From assembly GCA_937891765.1 (NCBI GenBank), contig CALAGQ010000054.1, positions 1-56,830 of the forward strand: a DNA stretch of 56,830 nucleotides, read 5' to 3'. Position numbers and translations under genes: made by a program. Numbering within the stretch: position 1 is the stretch's first letter; each line of letters opens with the position of its first letter. This stretch comes from an uncultured Nitrospina sp. (GTDB taxonomy: Bacteria; Nitrospinota; Nitrospinia; Nitrospinales; VA-1). Below are positions 16,662-25,025 of the stretch, piece by piece. The notes under the pieces were generated by a model that was given only the letters and a program-made list of their open reading frames with translations, did not search any database and was not told where the DNA came from.

Positions 16662-17957
16662 ATGAAGATTTCGGGAAAACTCCGGAATCTCTTGTTGTTG
16701 ATGGTTCTTGCGGCCGGTTTGGCCTGGGCCTGGCAAGAAGGGAAGATGGACCCGGTCATTAAAATCGGCCGGGAAATAATTTTTGGCAAGCCCCCGCAAA
16801 AGCCCACGGCAAAGGATTTCAAATTCCAGCCGGTGACTCGGCAGGATATTCACCAAAAAGTTTTGGCTACGGGAACCGTGACACTCAAGACGGGCGCGGA
16901 AGTTAAAATTGGTGCCCGCATATCCGGACAGGTCAAAAGTCTTCTGGTCAAAATCGGCGATTTCGTTCGAGCAGGAGAAGTCATCGCCATTATCGAACAT
17001 GAAGACCTTCTGTCTCGAGTGGCGCGTTTTCAGGCCGACTTGGATGCGGAAAATGCCCGGCTGGAAAAAATCCGCGCAGAGGGTCCACTGGAAATCAGTA
17101 AGGCTGTGGCGCAGCGCGAAGAACTGCAGGTGCAGATCAAACTGGCGGAGAAAATGCTGGAGCGCAATAAGGAACTGAACCGAAAAGGGTTTGTCTCCAC
17201 CACCGTTCTGGATGAGGCGGAAGAAAGACTGCAAGTGCTGAAGGCCGGGATCAATCTGGCGAATGAGGAATTGAAACTCAAGCAAAGCCAGCTGCAAAAT
17301 AACAGTCGACTGGCCGAGGCTATGGTCGACAAGGCCAAGGCAAACCTTAATGAAGAAGAGATTCAGCTCACCTATGCTTCGATCACCGCGCCCATAGATG
17401 GCATTGTTGCGTTTGTCTCCACTCAGGAAGGGGAGACGGTAGTGGCAAGTCTTAGTGCCCCAACATTTGTCAACTTGATTGATCTTCGCAAACTGGAGGT
17501 TACGGTTTATGTCGACGAAACAGATATCGGACGCATCGAAGTCGGGCAAATGGCGAAGTTCACCGTTGATACTTACGCCGAACAGTTTTTCAGCGGTAAG
17601 GTTCGGGAGATTCACCCGAAGGCGGTGATCAAGGATAATGTGGTGAACTATGAAGTGATCCTTGATATTGAAAAAAAGAATGTCGCGAAACTCAGGCCGG
17701 AGATGACGGCGAATGTCGTGCTTACCACGGGAACTCGGAAAAACGTTCTGACTCTTCCGAAAGAAGCGATCAAACGGGAAGGCAAAAAAACTTTCGTCGT
17801 CATGCAGGTGAATGATGGACTGGAAGACAAGCCCGTTGAGTTGGGCTGGCGCGATGGTAGTAATATTGAAGTGGTCTCGGGTCTCAGCGAGGGAGACCAG
17901 GTGGGTATTCCTGATAAGCCGTTAGAGAAAAAAGAAAGAGGTCGCAGGCGACGATGA
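16662..17957 (+). CDS. Periplasmic adaptor subunit (HlyD/MacA family)
   Basis: 431 residues. A single N-terminal membrane segment (LRNLLLLMVLAAGLAWAW) is followed by a lipoyl/biotinyl half-motif (ARISGQVKSLLVKIGDFVRA). A long alpha-helical hairpin with heptad repeats spans about 115-235. The second lipoyl half (ITAPIDGIVAFVSTQEGETV), a beta-barrel domain and a very basic C-terminus (KKERGRRRR) follow. It should bridge the inner-membrane ABC permeases downstream to an outer-membrane channel, as MacA does for TolC. Its stop overlaps the start of the ATPase gene by 4 bases, so it heads a four-gene operon. Confidence 0.93.
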   Translation: MKISGKLRNLLLLMVLAAGLAWAWQEGKMDPVIKIGREIIFGKPPQKPTAKDFKFQPVTRQDIHQKVLATGTVTLKTGAEVKIGARISGQVKSLLVKIGDFVRAGEVIAIIEHEDLLSRVARFQADLDAENARLEKIRAEGPLEISKAVAQREELQVQIKLAEKMLERNKELNRKGFVSTTVLDEAEERLQVLKAGINLANEELKLKQSQLQNNSRLAEAMVDKAKANLNEEEIQLTYASITAPIDGIVAFVSTQEGETVVASLSAPTFVNLIDLRKLEVTVYVDETDIGRIEVGQMAKFTVDTYAEQFFSGKVREIHPKAVIKDNVVNYEVILDIEKKNVAKLRPEMTANVVLTTGTRKNVLTLPKEAIKREGKKTFVVMQVNDGLEDKPVELGWRDGSNIEVVSGLSEGDQVGIPDKPLEKKERGRRRR

Positions 17958-18661
17958 ACCTCATTGAAATGAACTCCATCTGCAAGAGCTATCGGAATAT
18001 TGGTTTCGAGACCAAGGTTCTCAAGGATGTGACGCTTCATATCAAGGAGGGAGATTACGTCGGCATCATCGGGCCTTCCGGCGCAGGGAAAAGCACGCTC
18101 ATGGCAATCATGGGGTGCCTGGCACAGCCGACCAGCGGGGAATACATTCTGGATGGCGAACAGGTCGGCAAGTTGAACGACCGCAAACTTTCCCGAGTCC
18201 GCAACGAGAAAATTGGTTTTGTGTTTCAAGCCTTCCATCTTCTGCCGGGGGTCTCGGCGCTGGAAAACGTCACCCTGCCTTTGGTGTACGCAAAGAACCC
18301 TCCGGGCAATATCAAAGAGCGTGCCCGGGAACTGCTCGCCAAGGTAGGACTGGAGCACCGCCTGCATCACACGCCGGGACAGTTATCAGGCGGTGAACAG
18401 CAGCGGGTCACTATCGCGCGGTCTCTCATCAGTGATCCTCGAATCATTCTCGCAGATGAACCCACAGGAAACCTGGATTCAAAAAATGGCATCGAGACCA
18501 TGAAGACCTTTGACAGTTTGGTCAAAGAAGGCAAGACCATTATTCTCATCACTCATGATCAGGAAGTGGCGCAACATGCCGGACGTATTATCTCCATCCT
18601 CGACGGACAGATCGCTTCAGACAGTGAGGTGAACCATGAAGCACAAACCCGATCCCTTTAA
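17954..18661 (+). CDS. ABC transporter ATP-binding protein (MacB/LolD type)
   Basis: 235 residues. Walker A is GPSGAGKST, the Q-loop region [19 protein letters not shown], the signature [15 protein letters not shown], Walker [10 protein letters not shown] with the D-loop NLDS, and the switch His in ITHD. The [13 protein letters not shown] stretch and the small size put it in the mechanotransmission (MacB/LolD/FtsE) group. It starts at the ATGA overlap with the adaptor gene. Its motor function probably serves the two permeases that follow, since neither carries its own ATPase. Confidence 0.95.
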   Translation: MNLIEMNSICKSYRNIGFETKVLKDVTLHIKEGDYVGIIGPSGAGKSTLMAIMGCLAQPTSGEYILDGEQVGKLNDRKLSRVRNEKIGFVFQAFHLLPGVSALENVTLPLVYAKNPPGNIKERARELLAKVGLEHRLHHTPGQLSGGEQQRVTIARSLISDPRIILADEPTGNLDSKNGIETMKTFDSLVKEGKTIILITHDQEVAQHAGRIISILDGQIASDSEVNHEAQTRSL

Positions 18662-18669
18662 ATACGCGT

Positions 18670-19884
18670 ATGCGAATTTTTAAAAATCTCGGACAGGCTC
18701 TTAGAGGATTGCGACTGAACCGGGGCAATACGGTGCTCATGACCATAGGTGTGATGATCGGCATCGCCTCTTTGACTGTGATTGTGGCCATTGGCGATGG
18801 CATCAAGAGCACGGTTCTCAATCGCATTGCCAATATGGGGTTCGGCCCGGAATCTTTTTCGGTGATCGCCGGTGCAGGGAAATTATTTTTTGCCCGTTCG
18901 CAGAACACCACCAGTATGACCCTTGAAGATGCCGAAGACTTGCTGGCACTTCCCACTGTCCGACTGGTGGTTCCCCGCCAGAGGAAAAGCATACAGATCA
19001 TAAATAAAAAGGAATTCACCAGCACCCGGATTTATGGGGTGACGCCGGACTGGCAATTGGCCCGTGGCTGGAAAATGAAGGATGGTGATTTTTTGTCGGA
19101 CACCGATCTGGAGCGCAGAAAGCGGGTGGTGGTGCTGGGCGCGACCCCGGCCAAAAAACTTTTTAAAAGTGATGATCCTATGGGAAAAATGGTGCGCGTG
19201 CAAAACAATTATTATGAAGTGATCGGCTTGCTCGAAGAAAAGGGACTGACCGAAAGCGGATATGATCCTGATGACCGTGTTTTGATTCCGCTGACCACTT
19301 CCATGTCGCGCCTGACGCACCAAACCTACCTTCACAGCATCAAGGTTGTTGCTCTGGATTCATCACAGGTGCCGGAGACCATGGAAGCGGTGCGACAGAT
19401 TTTGCGGCGTAATCATAACCTTTCAGTTCTCGCCGAAGACGATTTTCGCTTCATCACTCCCGAAGGCATTATGCAACGAGTGACCGAATCGGAGCAGGCT
19501 TTGAACCGCATGTTGATGCTGGTGTCAACGGTTTCCCTTCTGGTTGGTGGAATTGTGATCATGAATATTCTGCTGGTGTCCATCCGCGAACGGGTTCGGG
19601 AAATTGGTATTCGACGATGTTTCGGAGCGCGCCGATCCGATATCACCGTACAGTTTTTATTCGAGTCGGTGCTGGTTTCCCTATTAGGTGGGTTCATGGG
19701 GGTTGGGCTGGGGTTGGCTATCTCATTCGGATTGCAACGCTTCGATGTTCTCCCCACCCATATCACGGTAGAGCCTTTTATTCTGTCGTTTGTATTTTGT
19801 TCTCTAATTGGTTTGATCTTCGGGATTCATCCCGCCCGCAAGGCGGCATTTTTGAGTCCGGAAGAATCTATTCGATCCCAATAA
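18670..19884 (+). CDS. MacB-type ABC transporter permease (first of pair)
   Basis: 404 residues with the MacB/FtsX topology: one membrane helix near 20-45, a large periplasmic domain (about 50-275), and three helices in the last 130 residues. The FtsX core has IVIMNILLVSIRERVREIGIRRCFGAR, quoted in parts as VSIRERVREIGIRR and CFGARRSDI. The MacB_PCD periplasmic domain includes GDFLSDTDLERRKRVVVLG and a GLLEEKGLTESGYDPDDRVLIP stretch (shown in parts). It exports rather than imports in known relatives. Eight bases separate it from the ATPase gene and three from the second permease. Confidence 0.93.
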   Translation: MRIFKNLGQALRGLRLNRGNTVLMTIGVMIGIASLTVIVAIGDGIKSTVLNRIANMGFGPESFSVIAGAGKLFFARSQNTTSMTLEDAEDLLALPTVRLVVPRQRKSIQIINKKEFTSTRIYGVTPDWQLARGWKMKDGDFLSDTDLERRKRVVVLGATPAKKLFKSDDPMGKMVRVQNNYYEVIGLLEEKGLTESGYDPDDRVLIPLTTSMSRLTHQTYLHSIKVVALDSSQVPETMEAVRQILRRNHNLSVLAEDDFRFITPEGIMQRVTESEQALNRMLMLVSTVSLLVGGIVIMNILLVSIRERVREIGIRRCFGARRSDITVQFLFESVLVSLLGGFMGVGLGLAISFGLQRFDVLPTHITVEPFILSFVFCSLIGLIFGIHPARKAAFLSPEESIRSQ

Positions 19885-19887
19885 GCG

Positions 19888-21108
19888 ATGAATATTTTTT
19901 CTTCTCTAGGCATTGCGATTAAAGCTCTACGGGCGCATAAGGCCCGTACCTTTCTGGCGTCCCTGGGAATACTGATCGGTATCGCCTCGGTTATCATCAT
20001 GGTGGCCATTGGCAAAGGTTCGCAGCAGGAAGTGATGGATGTCATCGCGGGGATGGGAGAAAACCTCATCACCGTCAATGCCGGTGAAATGAAACGGCGC
20101 GGCGGACGTCTTCGCCTTACCGGTAATGTGACCACTTTGACCGTTCGTGACGCCAACCGGATCATGGATGAAATCGGCGAGGTGGAAAGGGTGGCACCTT
20201 TTGAACAAAAAAGCATGACCGCCAAGTTTGGCAACAACTCGGCAGAAACCACCATCGCAGGTTCTACCATCGACTTTCCCATTGTCCGTGACTACAAATT
20301 AAAAAGTGGTGATGTTTTTTCTGAAAGGGATGTGAAAACTGCAAACCGTGTTGCCGTTATAGGAATGACGGCTGTTAAAAACCTTTTTGGAGAAGAAGAT
20401 CCATTAGGACAGGTCATCAAGGTGCACTTCATGCCTTATAAAATCATTGGCGTGTTTGAGCCCAAGGGGGTGGACACCAACGGGCTGGATCAGGACGATC
20501 TGGTTTTGATCCCGCTTTCGACCTATATGCGCCGCATCGCCAACCAGACTTTTATCACCCGGATTTTTGTCAAAGCTTCATCAAGGAAAAACATTGCCAA
20601 GGCATCGAAGAAAATCCACGAACTTCTTAGGGAAAACCACAAACTCACCGATGATCGTAACGACGACTTCACACTCGTGAGCCAACTGGATATTGAAGAG
20701 ATGAAAAAAGAAACCACCGAAATGTTTACCAAACTGATTGTCGGCGTGGCGGGCATATCCTTATTGGTGGGGGGCATCGGTATTCTGGCGGTGATGTTGA
20801 TATCGGTCAAGGAACGCACGCGCGAAATAGGAATCCGCCGAGCGGTGGGTGCGACCCGCAAAGATATTGTCCGACAGTTTCTTTATGAGTCTTTAATCAT
20901 TGGGTTTCTCGGTGGTGGGCTGGGAGTTGCTTTGGGAGTCGGGCTGACACTGGGGCTGACCCATTGGGGCAACTGGACCCTGATCCTTGATCTCAATTCC
21001 ATCTGGGTGGCGAGTTGGGCCTGTGCCGGCATCGGAGTTTTATTCGGTGTGTTCCCCGCCATCAAGGCTTCCAAACTCGACCCCATGGTAGCCCTCACTA
21101 CAGAGTAA
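19888..21108 (+). CDS. MacB-type ABC transporter permease (second of pair)
   Basis: 406 residues, a paralogue of the preceding permease with the same layout. Helix one is near 20-42 (GILIGIASVIIMVAIGKGS) and the periplasmic MacB_PCD domain is at about 45-280. Three C-terminal helices contain GGIGILAVMLISVKERTREI and GIRRAVGATRKDI. Having two different permeases with one ATPase suggests a heterodimeric transporter, where E. coli MacB is a homodimer with the ATPase fused. The substrate could be an antibiotic, peptide or lipopeptide; nothing here decides. A diverged intergenic repeat starts directly after the TAA. Confidence 0.93.
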   Translation: MNIFSSLGIAIKALRAHKARTFLASLGILIGIASVIIMVAIGKGSQQEVMDVIAGMGENLITVNAGEMKRRGGRLRLTGNVTTLTVRDANRIMDEIGEVERVAPFEQKSMTAKFGNNSAETTIAGSTIDFPIVRDYKLKSGDVFSERDVKTANRVAVIGMTAVKNLFGEEDPLGQVIKVHFMPYKIIGVFEPKGVDTNGLDQDDLVLIPLSTYMRRIANQTFITRIFVKASSRKNIAKASKKIHELLRENHKLTDDRNDDFTLVSQLDIEEMKKETTEMFTKLIVGVAGISLLVGGIGILAVMLISVKERTREIGIRRAVGATRKDIVRQFLYESLIIGFLGGGLGVALGVGLTLGLTHWGNWTLILDLNSIWVASWACAGIGVLFGVFPAIKASKLDPMVALTTE

Positions 21109-21443
21109 CTGCTCGCCGCAGGGGCAACTAGCAAAGACTCGTTGCGCCACTTACGTTTTTTGAGAGCGTGTAGGTTACCAGAAGAATGACCTTTCCCCTG
21201 ACATTGTCAGTCAGTCTCATCGGGCGTGGCCCGGCACAAAAAAAGGGGCTCGCCCCCTTGACAGTGGACGAACCCCTCTTTAGCTGTGAGTGAAGACTAG
21301 ATAAAACAAAACAAACTCCTTTATCCCTGAAAGGGTAGGATAAAGGCATTACAACTTCCTAGCGCACTTTACGTGGTGGCTCGTGGAGCCCCTTTACTAG
21401 CCAGAGAAAGTGATTGCTCACTGAATCCAGCGTCACGCTGGCG
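21109..21443. other. Structured intergenic region between convergent genes
   Basis: The interval contains diverged mosaic-repeat pieces (21109-21150, CTGCTCGCCGCAGGGG and CTAGCAAAGACTCG), a minus-strand terminator, a perfect 9-bp hairpin at 21318-21346 (CCTTTATCC/GGATAAAGG) and a type-B repeat at its right end. Read on the minus strand this is a structured 3' tail of about 200 bases for the Urate_ox_N-like gene. No protein-coding frame convinces me. Confidence 0.5.
21239..21259 (-). terminator. Rho-independent terminator downstream of the Urate_ox_N-like gene
   Basis: On the minus strand the hairpin AAGGGG-gcgag-CCCCTT is directly followed by a T-run (the A-run at 21239-21244 on the plus strand). 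It lies about 190 bases after the stop codon at 21444, with a second hairpin between. Confidence 0.65.
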
Positions 21444-21447
21444 CTAG
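21412..21447. repeat. Type-B mosaic repeat at a stop codon
   Basis: Read in the sense of the minus-strand gene, the stop TAG (21444) is followed at once by CGCCAGCGTGACGCTGGATT and CAGTGAGCAATCAC. The CCAGCGTGACGCTGG palindrome followed by a GAGCAAT-like tail also occurs at 36680-36710 and 40480-40510. Confidence 0.7.
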
Positions 21448-21908
21448 AACATGATACCGCCGTGGTTGGCGGCGATCATTCCGATTAACATGGGTATTGA
21501 AAGCCAGGCGTTGGTTCTGCTGGCAAGAAAAGCCATTCTTTTAGCTTTGGTCAGCGCATCGCCTTCCAACTCGCCAGCGATAACTTTTCTGAGATTAGGC
21601 CAGATGATGAACCAGACGTTACCGGCCATGATGATACCGAGCAACATTCCGATCATGATTTCACCGCTGGGAATTCCTTGCACTGTTCCCCGGCCAGCCA
21701 TGTAATAAGCGATGCCGGAGATGACCGTCCACAACGCTGCGTGCCGAAACAAGAACAGGGCGCGGGGCAAAATGATTTGGGTGTACTGTTTGGCGGCGCC
21801 TTCTTCCACCATTTTAGGCATGGACTGCACCTGAACCAGATTAAAGAAATACAATAATCCGATCCATAAAATTCCGATAATTACATGAAAAAATTCAAAT
21901 ACCCACAT
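21444..21908 (-). CDS. Urate_ox_N (PuuD N-terminal)-like membrane protein
   Basis: 154 residues with four membrane helices (about 5-25, 50-70, 83-105 and 130-150). The pattern FFHVIIGILWIGLLYFFNLV, then Q.QSMPKM and LPRALFLFRHAALWTVISG, matches the membrane domain found at the N-terminus of PuuD-type urate hydroxylases. That domain also occurs alone in many bacteria. The conserved His residues near helix ends could bind haem. No cytochrome c domain is fused and no purine-degradation gene adjoins, so urate oxidation should not be assumed. The gene upstream on the strand starts 218 bases away. Confidence 0.75.
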   Translation of the reverse strand: MWVFEFFHVIIGILWIGLLYFFNLVQVQSMPKMVEEGAAKQYTQIILPRALFLFRHAALWTVISGIAYYMAGRGTVQGIPSGEIMIGMLLGIIMAGNVWFIIWPNLRKVIAGELEGDALTKAKRMAFLASRTNAWLSIPMLIGMIAANHGGIMF

Positions 21909-22126
21909 TTGGTTTTCCTCTCAATACATTGGTTTATATTTTGGGGCAGTTTTACGAAAAATTTTTGGGTGTCACTTTAATTAAGGAATCAGGCGAAATC
22001 TCAGCTTCTTAATTGAGGAAGCTTTAATAGGATGGCGGTAATTGCGATAAAGATTCAATATTTCTTCATCTTAGGAGGGATTTTAGCAGAAATTGCCTTT
22101 ATTTTCCACTCCTCAGGGCAGGTGCT

Positions 22127-22438
22127 TCAGCCTCGGGTCATGAACCAAAGTAGAATCAGAAAACTAAAAACCAGCGCAAAAATCAAAATGTTTCGGGAAA
22201 AGGAGTCCGGCTTCTCTGGATCGGCACCAGAGTTCCCCAGTTTTTCCAGCCTTTCCTTGAGCTGTTGGTTTTTCTCGGCCAGGTTGTCCTTCTCAGCTTT
22301 AAGTTTTTCGATCTCATCCCGCAGGCGCAGGCGATCCACCTTGAGGGTTTTGGATTTTTCTATCTCCCTTTGCAGGGTTTCTTCGGGCCCCAGAGTCAGG
22401 CCATCATCTTCCTTGGGTTCTTCCCAATGTTCGCTCAC
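22127..22438 (-). CDS. Small coiled-coil, tail-anchored membrane protein
   Basis: 103 residues: an acidic N-terminus (EHWEEPKEDDGLTLGPEE), a strong coiled coil at about 20-68 with heptad Leu (LRDEIEKLKAEKDNLAEKN), a short Gly/Pro linker and a C-terminal membrane helix (NILIFALVFSFLILLWFM). Only four residues follow the helix, so it is probably tail-anchored with the coiled coil in the cytoplasm. Its ATG is the base after the stop of the aldo/keto reductase, implying coupled translation. I recognise no family. Bases 21909-22126 downstream contain a small hairpin (AGCTTC/GAAGCT near 22000) and nothing else. Confidence 0.75.
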   Translation of the reverse strand: MSEHWEEPKEDDGLTLGPEETLQREIEKSKTLKVDRLRLRDEIEKLKAEKDNLAEKNQQLKERLEKLGNSGADPEKPDSFSRNILIFALVFSFLILLWFMTRG

Positions 22439-23386
22439 TCAATGCCCCTTTTTGATCATGGGAAACTGGTCGCTGGCTGTTGTCAGGCGGTGCAGCTGAT
22501 CAGGACTGAGTTTCAGCTCGGCGGATTTGGCAAACTCCCGAACTTGTTTGGGTTTTCGGGATCCTACAATGGCGGTAAAAATATTATCGCGAGTGAGCAC
22601 CCAGGCCAGAGCTACCTCAACCGGTTTTCGGCCCAGCTCTTCGGCGATATCACGCACGACTTCCCAGACTTTTCGGGCGTGCGGGTAAACTGAATTTTGA
22701 TAGAGAAAGTGGTGTTTGCGGGTGGGCATTTCAAGGTCTTCTTGGCTCATGGGTTTCGCCAGAAGGCCTTGCGCTGTAGGAGAGAATGCCATGTAGGGGA
22801 TGCCAGCGTTTTTGCAAAGATTTAGAGTTTCTCCTTCATAGGCCCGATCTAACAGGCTGTAGGGCACCTCGTTCATGAAAAATGTTTTGAGTTTGCTTCC
22901 CAGCAGGGTTAAGTCCTGCGACTGAAAATTGGAGAGTCCTATAGTTGTGGCTTTCCCGTTTTTTTTGAGCGTGTCCATGAACTCGGCGAGTCGGGCACTT
23001 TTCTCGGGGGTGTTGAAATAGTTTCCCGGCCAGTGGATCAGGTAAAGGTCGACGTAATCCCGGCCCAGAGCTTTGAGGGAGTCATCAAGGCATTTTTGGT
23101 AGGCTTTAAGAGTCAGTTTGGCATCGGGCCAGATTTTGGAGATAATGATGACGGAATCTTTTTGTGAGCCCAAGGCTTTGCCCAGCCGGCGTTCCGATTC
23201 TCCATCGCCATAACCTTCGGCGGTATCGAATGCGGTGATGCCATGGTCGAGAGCGGAATGCACGACTCGTTCCGCGTCTTCAGGGGGGCAGATGTCTCCC
23301 CATCCTCCGCTGGGTGCAATCTGCCAGCAGCCGAGGGTGATTCGGCTCCAGTCTTTGTCGATCCCTTTTATTCGGTCATAGATCAC
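22439..23386 (-). CDS. Aldo/keto reductase
   Basis: 315 residues forming a (beta/alpha)8 barrel. Visible features are TLGCWQIAPSGGWGD, DTAEGYGDGESERRLGKAL (catalytic Asp and Tyr), VIISKIWPDAK (catalytic Lys), YLIHWPG (catalytic His in LIHW), a GLSNFQ motif and the NADPH-binding C-terminal stretch TAIVGSRKPKQVREF. It reduces an unknown carbonyl with NADPH in the cytoplasm. It overlaps the upstream small membrane-protein gene by 4 bases (ATGA, 23383-23386) and abuts the downstream coiled-coil gene, making a three-gene translationally coupled unit. Confidence 0.95.
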   Translation of the reverse strand: MIYDRIKGIDKDWSRITLGCWQIAPSGGWGDICPPEDAERVVHSALDHGITAFDTAEGYGDGESERRLGKALGSQKDSVIIISKIWPDAKLTLKAYQKCLDDSLKALGRDYVDLYLIHWPGNYFNTPEKSARLAEFMDTLKKNGKATTIGLSNFQSQDLTLLGSKLKTFFMNEVPYSLLDRAYEGETLNLCKNAGIPYMAFSPTAQGLLAKPMSQEDLEMPTRKHHFLYQNSVYPHARKVWEVVRDIAEELGRKPVEVALAWVLTRDNIFTAIVGSRKPKQVREFAKSAELKLSPDQLHRLTTASDQFPMIKKGH

Positions 23387-23685
23387 TCATGCCACCTGAA
23401 GTAGGTGACTTGGGTCCGATACCCGCTGTTGTCATTAACGGGTCTTTCCCATTGTTCCACACGAGAAACATTTTTTCGAAATCGCCAGAGTTTCCAAGCC
23501 ACGGTCAGCATGGAGATTCCAGTCAAAAGGATTATCCCGGCAAAGAAATAAGCGATCAGTGCGGGGTAGGCAAAAATAAGAACGGCAAGGAGAAATAGGG
23601 CTCCGCCAAAAACAAACGTTCCCCAAGTCAGCGTCTTGTGACCCTGGAAAAAATTTCTGTCTGAAAATGCGTTGTTATAAATCAT
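23383..23685 (-). CDS. Small two-helix membrane protein
   Basis: 100 residues from ATG 23685, chosen because GAAAGG lies seven bases upstream; a TTG at 23706 would add seven residues but lacks such a site. Two adjacent membrane helices (TFVFGGALFLLAVLIFAYP and ALIAYFFAGIILLTGISM) are followed by a basic and then polar tail ending VTYFRWHE. The pattern is common to small inner-membrane proteins of unknown function. It is the first gene of the unit with the aldo/keto reductase and the coiled-coil protein. Confidence 0.72.
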   Translation of the reverse strand: MIYNNAFSDRNFFQGHKTLTWGTFVFGGALFLLAVLIFAYPALIAYFFAGIILLTGISMLTVAWKLWRFRKNVSRVEQWERPVNDNSGYRTQVTYFRWHE

Positions 23686-23808
23686 GATAAACCTTTCTTT
23701 GAACAAAAGTTTCTCTACTCACTATAGGTATAAAATCCCCGTCCAGGCTTGTCAAGCTCCAGCATGCATGGTGTCGATTAGCCATAGCACTCCATGGCTG
23801 GCAAAAGG

Positions 23809-24393
23809 TTATCCTGGCTTAATGAGCCGCAAGACCTTTTTGAAATCTTTTTTCTGTTGGGCCAGAGGGCGCTTCCAATTGGTGACACGTGGGCTGGGAT
23901 GATAGAGCGGGAACAGGGTGAAATCTGCAGTGGCAAGTGGTTGGGCAACGTTCTGGCTTAATTGAAATCGGGTGCCGAGGATCAGGTTCATAGCCTGAAG
24001 AGCGACGGTGCCAAGAGGGACCACGACTTTGGGTTGGATGATGCTCAGTGATTCCTTTAAAAATGTCGAACAGTTTTTAATTTCTCCGGCGGTGGGTCTG
24101 CGGTTATTGCCCTCTGCAAGCGGGTTGCACAAAACCGCGTTGGTGATGAAAACCTCGGCCCGGGTCAACCCGATATGTTTCAGCAGGATTTCGAAATTGT
24201 CTCCGGATCGGTCGCCCTGAAACGGAACTCCTGTTCGTCCGGCTCCAAACCTGCCGGGTGCTTCTGCGATGAAGATGATATCGGCGTTCAATGAACCGTT
24301 GGCGGAACTCAAGACAGCAGGTTGATCGGCGAGGCGGGGACACACACGGCAGGCGGCGGCTTTTTTTACCAATCGGCAAAAACTATTGCTCAT
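23809..24393 (-). CDS. Fe-S uracil-DNA glycosylase (family 4/5-like)
   Basis: 194 residues from ATG 24393; a TTG at 24408 would add five, and neither has a clear ribosome site. Four cysteines in the pattern CRVC...C-x15-C (ACRVCPRL, then LCNPLAEGNNRRP..KNC) match the 4Fe-4S site of thermophile-type uracil-DNA glycosylases. Motif 1 is IAEAPGRFG and motif 3 is YHPSPR; both are somewhat diverged from family 4 (GEAPG and HPS). VVPLGTVALQAM marks the core strand. The role is base-excision repair of uracil or related deaminated bases. It overlaps no neighbour. Confidence 0.88.
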   Translation of the reverse strand: MSNSFCRLVKKAAACRVCPRLADQPAVLSSANGSLNADIIFIAEAPGRFGAGRTGVPFQGDRSGDNFEILLKHIGLTRAEVFITNAVLCNPLAEGNNRRPTAGEIKNCSTFLKESLSIIQPKVVVPLGTVALQAMNLILGTRFQLSQNVAQPLATADFTLFPLYHPSPRVTNWKRPLAQQKKDFKKVLRLIKPG

Positions 24394-24429
24394 TTTAAGC
24401 CGAGACAACTTTTTGTTTTCCAGAAATAG

Positions 24430-24484
24430 TTATTGCTCACTGGCCCCACGCCTAGTGGATTGCTCATCGGCCCCACGCCCAGTG
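24430..24484. repeat. Tandem pair of 27-bp mosaic-repeat units
   Basis: On the minus strand the two units read CCACTGGGCGTGGGGCCGAT + GAGCAAT and CCACTAGGCGTGGGGCCAGT + GAGCAATAAC. They differ at only a few positions and match the copies at 7530, 7682, 16437 and 16516. They are in frame with the small membrane protein gene and supply its last 18 codons and its stop. Confidence 0.8.
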
Positions 24485-24594
24485 GATTCATTATTCGATT
24501 CCTCCTCATCGTCTTCCTCATCGCTGGTTTGGCAAATGACAAAGAAGCCTATGATAAGAAGGACGCTGGCAACCAGAGTGAACAGGATGTCCAT
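24430..24594 (-). CDS. 54-residue membrane protein whose C-terminus is encoded by tandem intergenic repeats
   Basis: Starts at ATG 24594, six bases after the stop of the upstream membrane-protein gene. One membrane helix (ILFTLVASVLLIIGFFVICQ) is followed by an acidic patch (TSDEEDDEEESNNE) and then two nine-residue units, STGRGADEQ and STRRGASEQ, ending at TAA. The last 18 residues coincide with two 27-bp copies of the dispersed repeat seen elsewhere between genes. The helix plus acidic stretch look like a genuine small protein, extended when repeats inserted before its old stop codon (inference). It has no strong ribosome site, so coupling to the upstream gene is likely. Confidence 0.6.
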   Translation of the reverse strand: MDILFTLVASVLLIIGFFVICQTSDEEDDEEESNNESTGRGADEQSTRRGASEQ

Positions 24595-24600
24595 GATTTT

Positions 24601-25008
24601 TTAAACGGGTTTGATGGTAGCGAGATAGATCATGCAAGCGCCGACAATAAAAATAGCGATGTGCACCATCATTGCGTATTTTTTTGGCAAAGAGTTTTCA
24701 TTTATTTGCTTGCCGTTTTGTATGCCGAGCGCGATTAGAACTGCCAGCAGTCCCAGTTTCCAGTAAATCCATTGAGACTCGGTAAAAACTCCAGTCTTTA
24801 CGGCAAGCACTGTTCCGGATATGAGGGTCACGCCCAAAATGGGATAGTAGATGAATTTGTGAATACGGTTCTGGGTTTTTCTGAGGCCTTCTGCTTCTTC
24901 TGCGGATTTAAGACGCAAGCGGAAGACAACAGAAAGGGATTGCAAAAACAAGGTTCCAATGACCAGACACATTGAAATCATGTGCAGGGTAAGAAAAAAA
25001 TTTTTCAT
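24601..25008 (-). CDS. Four-helix membrane protein (CopD/DUF2269-like)
   Basis: 135 residues with four membrane helices (about 3-24, 50-70, 80-97 and 110-130). Residues HMISMCLVIGTLFLQSLSVV and RIHKFIYYPILGVTLISG place single His residues at helices one and two, as in b-type haem membrane proteins of the CopD/DUF2269 kind. The family assignment is tentative. It is followed six bases later by the 54-residue membrane protein and preceded by another four-helix protein on the same strand. Confidence 0.7.
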   Translation of the reverse strand: MKNFFLTLHMISMCLVIGTLFLQSLSVVFRLRLKSAEEAEGLRKTQNRIHKFIYYPILGVTLISGTVLAVKTGVFTESQWIYWKLGLLAVLIALGIQNGKQINENSLPKKYAMMVHIAIFIVGACMIYLATIKPV

Positions 25009-25025
25009 TTAGATATTCCCTTTTT

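Noticed and set aside
24386..24738. Plus-strand frames over the tandem repeat
   Set aside because: They are Ser-rich or repeat-derived; the minus-strand small protein explains the region better.
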